Below, one piece after another: positions 58,228 to 64,000 of a DNA stretch of 64,000 bases. Position 1 is the stretch's first letter. Every line of letters begins with the position of its first letter. Position numbers and translations under genes: made by a program. The DNA comes from Symbiodinium natans. Taxonomy: Eukaryota > Sar > Dinophyceae > Suessiales > Symbiodiniaceae. The stretch lies in contig CAJNDS010002082.1 of NCBI GenBank assembly GCA_905221605.1, positions 237,501 to 301,500 on the forward strand, in the 5' to 3' direction. Below the pieces are notes generated by a model. It was not told the DNA's origin, did not search any database, and was given only the letters and a program-made list of their open reading frames with translations.

Positions 58228-58408
58228 TTGGGGATACTTGAAGGTTCATGGGGAATTGCAAGTCGGGTTATAAGTAAGGTCAACTATATGGTGCCGCTCA
58301 ATTCAGGTGCTGATTACCCTACTTACAACTAAAGCCTAAACCCTAAACCCTAAACCCGAAACCCTACACCCTAAACCCTAAACCCTAATTGCCCATGAAC
58401 CTTGAAGG
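58228..58408. mobile_element. Family C element invaded by CCCTAAA repeats
   Basis: TACTTGAAGGTTCATGGGGA ... GCCCATGAACCTTGAAGG. The right half is split by about 60 bp of CCCTAAA units (58333-58387). A second partial copy follows at about 58428. Confidence 0.7.
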
Positions 58409-58512
58409 GCGTGTAGCGGGCGCTTGATTGAAGGTTCCTGGGCATACAGCTACTTTGTCATAGTTGGGCAACATTTTTGATTTTTAAAGGTACTTAAACC
58501 CAATAAGGAATG

Positions 58513-58719
58513 TCAATTATATTTTTTAATATTATCCCAACAATGTTTCCTTTTCCTTTTGACCCTCGAACTTGTGAACTCTTCTTCGAACAACTCACAG
58601 ATCACACGCTCACTTCGTTCACTTGAGTCTGTTGAGATCCATGAATTCGGAATTCTCGAGCCTTTCAGCACAATCGAAAGTCTTTCGCCATTCTTTCGCC
58701 TAAACACATCCTTGTTCAT
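58513..58719 (-). CDS. Possible minus-strand coding segment
   Basis: Open for 68 codons from ATG (MNKDVFRRKNGERLSIVLKG ...), charged, less GC-rich than the exons. The only fairly convincing minus-strand frame; no domain. Confidence 0.3.
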   Translation of the reverse strand: MNKDVFRRKNGERLSIVLKGSRIPNSWISTDSSERSERVICELFEEEFTSSRVKRKRKHCWDNIKKYN

Positions 58720-58807
58720 GCTTCCTCGTTCTTAAGGGGTTGTTTTGCTAGTGTGGATCCCTGTAAACCCTCAAGCCTAAAGCCTGAATTTACCTCCTTC
58801 TTTTCAG

Positions 58808-58909
58808 GGAGATGCGGCTCGAAAGGTTTCCAGTACTTCTGGGGCGCAGTCTCAGAGATCCCTTTCGTGCGAGCCGCGCCATGTCATCGGAAAGCAGCAC
58901 GAACACTGA
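58808..58909 (+). CDS. Candidate exon with canonical acceptor
   Basis: Acceptor CCTCCTTCTTTTCAG, phase 0 GDAARKVSSTSGAQSQRSLS followed by CEPRHVIGKQHEH and TGA. Confidence 0.5.
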   Translation, partial: GDAARKVSSTSGAQSQRSLSCEPRHVIGKQHEH

Positions 58910-59118
58910 ACCCTCAACTGCCAACCATTCTCCCAACCTAGACTGCATACATGCGTCAGTATCATTTCTCTCTGTCTCTCTCCCTCTCTCCCTCTCTCAC
59001 TCTCGCTCTCTGTGAAGAACGTTGATGCCGAGAAAATAGATAGAAATAGATAGACAGTTTAGATGTATATCTGCTTGATTTATTTATTCATACGAGTTAT
59101 TAGTTATAAAAGTCATAG

Positions 59119-59292
59119 ACATGCAAGCATACGGCGCCGAGCATCGCCGTCCATCAGGGCTTGGTGCCGTCATGGATGAGTTCGATCTTCGAATCGAAGA
59201 CCTCAATGCCAAGAAAGGCAGTTCTGAGTTAGCCTCAAAGTGTCTTGTGCTTGAGCGTGCCATGAGCCCGACAAGTAAAAGGACACTTGCAG
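59119..59292 (+). CDS. Exon, possibly containing a start codon
   Basis: From ATG 59121: MQAYGAEHRRPSGLGAVMDE, then FDLRIEDLNAKKGSSELASK and on to TSKRTLAG, donor GTGGGTAG. Fifty-seven codons, strongly protein-like. Might begin the ABC1-like gene, unproven. Confidence 0.65.
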
Positions 59293-59337
59293 GTGGGTAG
59301 CTACTGTTTATATAAGCCTCTGATAAAGCAGTCTGGG

Positions 59338-59436
59338 TTGGGATGTTCCCCCCCAAACTCACAGTCATTAGTAGGGATTGTAATAGGGTGTACTATAATC
59401 CCTAGTGGGGAGTGTTAGCAGAAGCGAACATCCCAA
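59338..59436. mobile_element. Introner-like MITE, family B
   Basis: TTGGGATGTTCCCCCCAAAC ... GTTAGCAGAAGCGAACATCC then CAAA, centre AGTAGGGATTGTAATAGGGT. Lies within the intron between 59292 and 59509. Confidence 0.7.
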
Positions 59437-59508
59437 AGTATTGAGATTCTGTTGAGGATTGAGGGTTGATGTTTGTTGAGCTCAGGGGGTTTTAGGGCAA
59501 AACGTCAG

Positions 59509-59623
59509 GAGCGAGCTCCAGAAAAGACAGGGACACAAGGATAGCGAAGTGCCCACTTGCCCTGCTTACAAAGTCACAAGGGCTTCCAAGTGTTTGGGGC
59601 ATTGAGGACATGATGTATCCAGC
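59509..59623 (+). CDS. Exon phase-compatible with 59119-59292
   Basis: Acceptor AAACGTCAG completes the split Gly codon. Reads ASSRKDRDTRIAKCPLALLT followed by KSQGLPSVWGIEDMMYPA, ending near a GA or GT-less donor. Another frame (VRSELQKRQGHKDSEVPT) is also open; phase favours the first. Confidence 0.55.
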
Positions 59624-59735
59624 CGAAAACCCTAAACCCCAAACCCCAAACCCTAAACCCCAAGCCCCAAACCCTAAACCCTGAACCTACCAAGCTTAAT
59701 CTAAGGCTCGAGAAGCCCTACTCAAACACGGCCAG

Positions 59736-59785
59736 GCCTGGAAGTCATCAAGGGCTTCGACGCAGACCAGGACTTCCCTTTTTTG
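59736..59785 (+). CDS. Candidate exon
   Basis: After ACGGCCAG the frame reads LEVIKGFDADQDFPFLG. Donor unclear. Confidence 0.45.
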
Positions 59786-59918
59786 GGGGGGCGTTTAGGG
59801 TTTAGGGTTGAGGGTTTAGGGTTGGGTGAAGTTGCAGGTTTGCAGAATGTTAGTCGTTGTATGTATGTCTGCCTGGGCAGAAAGAGTGTCGCCCCCCCCC
59901 CCCCCCCCCCCCCCAAAG

Positions 59919-59999
59919 CCGAATCCCTTAAGAGGAGCCGCCAAAAGGCACACCCCTATCTGGCGGACCCGAATGTGCGAAAATTTGTAGCCCGAAACC
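59919..59999 (+). CDS. Candidate exon after poly-C
   Basis: A C-run and CCCAAAG precede ESLKRSRQKAHPYLADPNVR followed by KFVARN. Basic helix; may precede the kinase core of the ABC1-like gene. Confidence 0.6.
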
Positions 60000-60112
60000 T
60001 AAACCCAACTCCCCCCCCCCCTCCCTCCACCTAAACCCAACTCCCCCCCCCCCCCCCCTTCCCCCCCCCCCCCCTTCCCCCCCCCCCTTCCGCCCCCCCC
60101 CTCCCCCTGCAT
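60000..60112. repeat. Poly-C rich tract
   Basis: CTAAACCCAACTC twice, then long C runs with TT and CTCC interruptions. Confidence 0.9.
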
Positions 60113-60120
60113 CTGCTGAG

Positions 60121-60200
60121 GAGCTGAAGAGGAAGCTTGGAATTGATGCAGTGACCTTCGACGTCCCCAAGGTCCTGATGACAACGCAGCTTGCCCGAAG
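60121..60200 (+). CDS. ABC1/ADCK-like kinase exon (VPKV)
   Basis: After CTGCTGAG the frame reads ELKRKLGIDAVTFDVPKVLM followed by TTQLAR and two bases, donor GTTATA. Joined to 61257 it gives ...VPKVLMTTQLARRSRYVMVQ, the order seen in ABC1 proteins (V-P-K-V, a short gap, then R-x-V-L-V-M). Confidence 0.65.
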
Positions 60201-60420
60201 GTTATAGCGGAAGTTTAGGGTTTAGGTTTAAGGTTTAGGGTTTAGGGCTAGCATAACTAGTGTATTAAGCAAAGGATTGAGCAATCTCGGAAGTGTTTCT
60301 GTTTCAGTCTCACCTAGGGTGCCTCTTGGTTGGTGGGTCTAGCGCGCAGGAAGGGGGCCGGGGGGCTGAGCTGGGAGTTCTTTTGGTTTTTTGAAACCCA
60401 TTGGCTTGGGCCTGAATCCC

Positions 60421-60573
60421 TACTTGAAGGTTCAGGTGTCGTTAGAAGTAGGGCTCTAAGTACTTGAAGGGTCATGGGTAGTTACAAGAAGGGTAGTAAG
60501 TAAGGGAACCTATACTGTAAGCCTGATTCAGGTACTTATAACCCTCCTTACAACTACCCATGAACCTTCAAGT
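60421..60573. mobile_element. Family C element with extra left end
   Basis: Full element 60461-60573 (TACTTGAAGGGTCATGGGTA ... TACCCATGAACCTTCAAGT) preceded by a separate left end at 60421 (TACTTGAAGGTTCAGG). TAGTTACAAG/CTTACAACTA inner arms pair. Confidence 0.75.
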
Positions 60574-61256
60574 GAGCCTATTTATCGGGGTAAGTAAGTG
60601 TTTCAACGGAGGGGGTTTCTCTGTTCAAGAGTCTGTAGGTATCAAGCCTTCGGCGCAGTCATACAGCTGAAGGCCCAGCGATACGTCCGAATAAGCCAGT
60701 TGGCGTATAGGGTTTAGACGAAATATGAAGCTCCTAGCAGGCCTCCATTCTTAGCCTCTGCAAGGGAAGGGGCAGCAGGGGCAGTCTTAAACCCTGAACC
60801 CTGCAGGTTCGAATGTTGGCAATCTTCGCCTTGGCGGCGCAACAGTGGTTGAGGGAATAGATCCTTGTAGCATAGCGGTCGGAACGATCGGTGACTTCTA
60901 GTAGTCTCATATAATCCCCAAACATAGCCATTCGACCAGCAGTCTGAACCCTTTGCGAGCTTCGTCCTCACCCGGAAACCGGGAAGGGGAACTGGAAGCC
61001 TTCGACCCGAAAGTCTACCCCTAGGCCAGTAGGCCCCAGATCCCTAAGCAAGGGATGTCGATCACTGTTGAAGTTGGAGTGCTCAGTGCATGAGCACCTA
61101 GTACATTTTTGTAGAATACTGAACAGGGCTGGCAACTTCTAGCCCACTCATAACTAGCCCATTTTAGGGGTTTAGGGGTTTAGGGTTTAGGGTTTAGGGT
61201 TTAATGAACCCCTTCAAGTAGCCCATGCCATGCCCTCCTGCTCCCGTCAAGCTGAG
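60574..61256. other. Intronic stretch of the ABC1-like gene
   Basis: Minus-strand frames at 60734-60971 are open (including MAMFGDYMRLLEVTDRSDRY) but lie inside the presumed intron; status unclear. Short TTTAGGG array at 61163-61202. Confidence 0.4.
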
Positions 61257-61342
61257 GTCCCGCTACGTGATGGTCCAAAGCTTTGCGAAAGGTGACACGC
61301 TGACGGCCTACCACGCCTCCATCACCGGTCAGGCCCTGCAAG
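61257..61342 (+). CDS. ABC1/ADCK-like kinase exon (hinge region)
   Basis: Acceptor GTCAAGCTGAG, reads SRYVMVQSFAKGDTLTAYHA followed by SITGQALQ, canonical-type donor GTACTA. R-Y-V-M-V and x-x-G-D correspond to the strand and turn before the helical lobe in ABC1 kinases. In phase with 60121-60200. Confidence 0.7.
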
Positions 61343-62022
61343 GTACTAGGGTTTCGGCTTTAGGGTTTACGGTTTAGGGTTTAGGGTTTCGGGTTTAGGG
61401 TTTCGGGTTTAGGGTGCCCTGGATGTACTTGCTTTTGAGGGTTTAGGGTCTCCCCCCCCCGCTCCCCACACCAGGACCCCCAGAAAATGGAGCGACACTT
61501 GGGGGTGGAGGGTGCGTAAGGTTTCGAGTTGCATCCTCACCACCATAAGGTTTTTGGGGTCCCAATAACTTACATATTATATACGGTAGGTTCGCTAAAA
61601 TGGGGTCCCTGTTGAGATACATATCATCCCATGGTAGTTGGGGCTCTTTTCACAAGATGGCTGGGACGCTTTTAGGCCTTGCTGCAAGTTGCACGCGTGC
61701 GGCGAAAGGGGGGTTTTCGAAATTTGGGTTGTGCCTTTTTTTCTGGGGGTGGGGGGGGGTGGGGGGTTCCGTATGAAAGATAGTAGTTTTATGGCATGTA
61801 AGTGGTAGCCCTGAGCCCTGTTCCATGGGGTTTCTGCTTTACGTTGCGCCGACTCTACTTGCGGCTGCGGCCTTGAATACGCAACTTCGGGTTTAGGCTT
61901 ACGGCTTAGACAAGCCGTCGCAGACAGGGTGTAGGGTCAGTCCCCAGTCGGTCATGAAGACCCTAAACCCGAAGCCCTAAACCCTAAACCCTAAACCCTA
62001 CACCCTAAACCTGTCCCGAAAG

Positions 62023-62099
62023 GTCGACAAGCTGAAGCAGTGGCGCAGACTCATCTATCCCTCCATCATGGGCCTCTACGGCCCCGTGGTCTCATCTAG
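62023..62099 (+). CDS. Exon of the ABC1-like gene
   Basis: After GTCCCGAAAG the frame reads VDKLKQWRRLIYPSIMGLYG followed by PVVSS, donor GTTTAAGG. Phase does not match 61342 directly, so an unseen exon or different boundary is likely. Confidence 0.65.
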
Positions 62100-62481
62100 G
62101 TTTAAGGGTTAGGGTTTAGGGTTTAGGGTTTCGGGTTTAGGGTTAGCCTTTTAGGTTTTTGAGGGTCTTGCGTTCAAAGGGAAAAGCATCCGCACAAAGG
62201 GTTTTGTCCTGGGCTGCCATCCTTCTGGGTAACTTGGAGGGTTTAGGGTTGAGGGTTTAGGGTTTAGGGTTTAAGGTGTTAGCGTTTTAGGTTTTTAGGG
62301 TTTTAGGGTTGTAGGGTTTTAGGGGTCTGGGTTTGGTCATGACAACCCTACACCGTTTAGGATTTAGGCGTTGAGATTATTTGGCCGTTTCGTGGTTTAA
62401 GGTCGGATCTCGCGTGCCCAGGTTGGTTCAGACTTCGATGTGAGTTAAGTTAGGGTTTGAGGTTTTGGGCTTCTGTGGCAG

Positions 62482-62559
62482 GGGTCTGTGCCTACACTGG
62501 TCTGCTGAGCTTGTTTGTGGGCTCCCAGCACATCAAGCAAGCCTCCGCTGGCAAAGCTC
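62482..62559 (+). CDS. Exon of the ABC1-like gene, frame uncertain
   Basis: After TCTGTGGCAG two frames are open: VCAYTGLLSLFVGSQHIKQA or, in phase with 62099, GLCLHWSAELVCGLPAHQAS. Ends at the family B element. Confidence 0.5.
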
Positions 62560-62663
62560 GGGATGTTCCCCCTTATACCCAAAAGTCCTTATTAGGTATA
62601 ATTAAATAGTACTCCTATTATAATCACCATTAAGGACTGCTAGTATAAGGGGGAACATCCCAA
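62560..62663. mobile_element. Introner-like MITE, family B, with 8-bp target duplication
   Basis: GGGATGTTCCCCCTTATACC ... GGACTGCTAGTATAAGGGGG then AACATCCC. GGCAAAGC is present at both sides (62550-62557 and 62664-62671). Confidence 0.8.
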
Positions 62664-62704
62664 GGCAAAGCCCTAAGCCCCAAACTGCGAAAGCCTGCGG
62701 TCAG

Positions 62705-62779
62705 CGAGGCTACCTTATGGTGGAGAAGGGCTTCTTCCAGGGCGACCCCCACCCCGGCAACTGGTACTGGGAGGCCCGC
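62705..62779 (+). CDS. ABC1/ADCK-like kinase exon (DPHPGN motif)
   Basis: After TGCGGTCAG the frame reads RGYLMVEKGFFQGDPHPGNW followed by YWEAR. G-F-F-x-x-D-P-H-P-G-N is the signature catalytic-loop motif of the ABC1/UbiB/ADCK atypical kinase family (FFHADPHPGN is usual). These proteins act in mitochondria or plastids, often in quinone metabolism; the compartment here is unknown. Confidence 0.85.
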
Positions 62780-63716
62780 CCTAAACCCCAAACCCTAAAC
62801 CCTAAACCCCAAACCCCAAAGTGAGGGTCCCCAAACAGCCCGAACAACCCGAAGCCCCGAACCCCCCAAAGCGGCGCATGGGGGGCTTCTGAAGCATCCC
62901 ATGGAGTCGTCCAGTAGGGTTTAGGGTTTAGGGTTGAGGTTTCAGGGGGATTTTGGGGGGTTTGGGGCTTAGGATGTAGGGGTTTGAAGGGTTTTGGGAT
63001 TTAGAGGTGCTTGGGGATGCGGGGCACACGCCTCAAAGTGTTGCTCGTTAGGGTTTAGGGTTTCCTTTCAGTATTCATGGTTCAAGACTTGCCGGCGCAA
63101 GGCCTAGGTTTAGGGTTTAGGGTTTAGGGTTTAGGGTTCAGCGTTCAGCGTTCAGGGTTCAGGGTTCAGGGTTCAGGTTTAGGGCTAGGGCCCAGGGTTC
63201 AGGGTTCGGGCCCAGGGTTCAGGGTTTAGGGTTGGAGTTTAGGGTGTTAGGCATAGTTAGGCTTAAGGACTTTCAGGAATTGAGCTTTTGAGTCCAGGAT
63301 GCTACTATATATGCGACCCACAAAGAACTAATGAGACCCGAATTAAAGAACTGCCCATTGGTAGGGCGTATTTGGGAATCAGGCTTGTGGTGGGGATGCG
63401 GGGCGTGGAGCCGGGTGATAATTCTAGGATGGCACTTAAAACCCTCTGAAAATATTCCGAGATATGATCCTCTTAAACCCACTAATTAAGGCAAAATCCG
63501 AAGTATCCCAAGGGCCTGCATACTTGAAGATCTGTCAATATCTGTCAATCTGGGTTGGTGGACAGAGGTTCCCTAAGACAGGAGACCTCATGCAACTTCC
63601 ATCTGCGCACACCTCATACAGCCCCCCCAGTTCCTAAGCAGCCCCCAACGGCCCCGATCGAAGCCCCTGTAAGGTCCCTCATCCCTCCTTTCATCACAAA
63701 AATCCGCGCTGCACAC
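62780..63716. other. Intron of the ABC1-like gene
   Basis: Variant repeats (TTCAGGG cluster at 63137-63225, degenerate GGGTTT at 62930-63010), no exon supported. CTGTCAATAT-CTGTCAAT direct repeat at 63530. Confidence 0.5.
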
Positions 63717-63902
63717 CCCTAAACCCTAAACCCTAAACCCTAAACGCTAAACCCTAAACCCTAAACCCTAAACCCTAAACCCTAAACCCTAAACCCTAAA
63801 CCCTAAACCCTAAACCCTAAACCCTAAACCCTAAACCCTAAACCCTAAACCCTATAAACCCTAAACCCTAAACCCTAAACCCTAAACCCTAAACCCTAAA
63901 CG
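63717..63902 (-). repeat. CCCTAAA array, about 26 copies
   Basis: Near-perfect 7-mers with one CGCTAAA and one CCCTATAAA, running to the acceptor of the last exon. Confidence 0.95.
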
Positions 63903-63907
63903 CCAAG

Positions 63908-64000
63908 CTAAGCCTCCAGTCCCTTGAGGAGAGCTCCAAGACCCTGACCCTTATCGACTGGGGGCTCGCCGACGACCTGAGCGGCGGCCTCGCCCGTGCC
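63908..64000 (+). CDS. ABC1/ADCK-like kinase exon (DFG-equivalent), truncated by window end
   Basis: After CTAAACGCCAAG, 31 phase-0 codons: LSLQSLEESSKTLTLIDWGL followed by ADDLSGGLARA. L-T-L-I-D-W-G matches the metal-binding L-I-D-F-G of ABC1 kinases, in the expected place after DPHPGN. The gene continues past 64000. Confidence 0.8.

Larger units (their letters stand above)
1..64000. repeat. Dispersed telomere-type TTTAGGG / CCCTAAA repeats
   Basis: Arrays of 1 to about 30 copies of the 7-mer occur throughout, in both orientations, together with many one-base variants (TTTGGGG, TTCAGGG, CCCTGAA, CCCGAAA). They are interstitial, interrupted by exon-like and element-like sequence, so this is not a chromosome end. 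They are sparse only at about 24.5-27.7 kb, 38.2-41.5 kb and 47.5-53.6 kb. TTTAGGG is the telomere unit of plants and of dinoflagellates; here it behaves as an intronic and intergenic repeat family. Confidence 0.97.

Noticed and set aside
63717-63902. A true chromosome end
   Set aside because: Telomere-type arrays occur on both strands throughout and coding sequence continues beyond this one.
1-64000. Plant genome origin based on TTTAGGG
   Set aside because: GA/GC intron starts, introner families, GC-rich exons and cathepsin X architecture fit a dinoflagellate better; still an inference.

Overview
The window looks like nuclear DNA of a dinoflagellate-type protist. The support is: (i) TTTAGGG/CCCTAAA telomere-type repeats (the plant/alveolate type) scattered through almost the whole window in short arrays on both strands; (ii) a GC-rich multi-exon gene with GA- or GC-starting introns; (iii) many short inverted-repeat elements of the 'introner' kind, some of which are the introns. 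No tRNA, rRNA, CRISPR array, bacterial operon or organelle gene was found. The genus cannot be named from the sequence.

The one gene that can be read completely is a cathepsin X/Z-like cysteine protease at 39641-41127 (four exons, 385 residues). Elsewhere genes are broken into many small exons of about 40-200 bp separated by introns full of telomere-type repeats, so conventional long open frames are mostly absent or are artefacts of repeats. Exon candidates were found by looking for AG-open frame-GT segments with protein-like codons, and by checking reading phase between neighbours where possible. Three genes are recognisable this way: a von Willebrand A (vWA) domain protein spread over about 4.2-12.9 kb (DxSGSM metal site, core strand and IGFG exons), the cathepsin, and an ABC1/ADCK-like atypical kinase from about 60.1 kb off the right edge (DPHPGN motif and the DFG-equivalent DWG). 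A secreted protein probably begins at 16979. The remaining exons are unassigned. Almost all are on the + strand.

Layout: 0-14 kb, probable gene start at 600, vWA exons, large telomere-variant, poly-C and minisatellite blocks; 14-24 kb, signal-peptide exon and Cys-containing exons with several introner families; 24-29 kb, a low-repeat stretch with few confident exons and a CGCTAG-rich segment; 29-38 kb, the densest run of small exons; 38-41.5 kb, repeat-poor segment with the cathepsin; 41.5-47.4 kb, more small exons; 47.47-53.62 kb, a 6.15 kb block unlike its surroundings (2.2 kb higher-order tandem repeat plus an AT/GC palindrome array) bounded by inverted copies of a short element; 53.6-64 kb, small exons leading into the ABC1-like kinase.

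The most interesting pattern is a polarity: exons tend to have C-rich CCCTAAA tracts upstream and G-rich TTTAGGG tracts downstream, so many introns begin GTTTAGGG and carry CCCTAAAC shortly before the acceptor. Telomere-type repeats may therefore have been recruited as intron ends or splice signals. All exon calls lack transcript support and are inferences from sequence.
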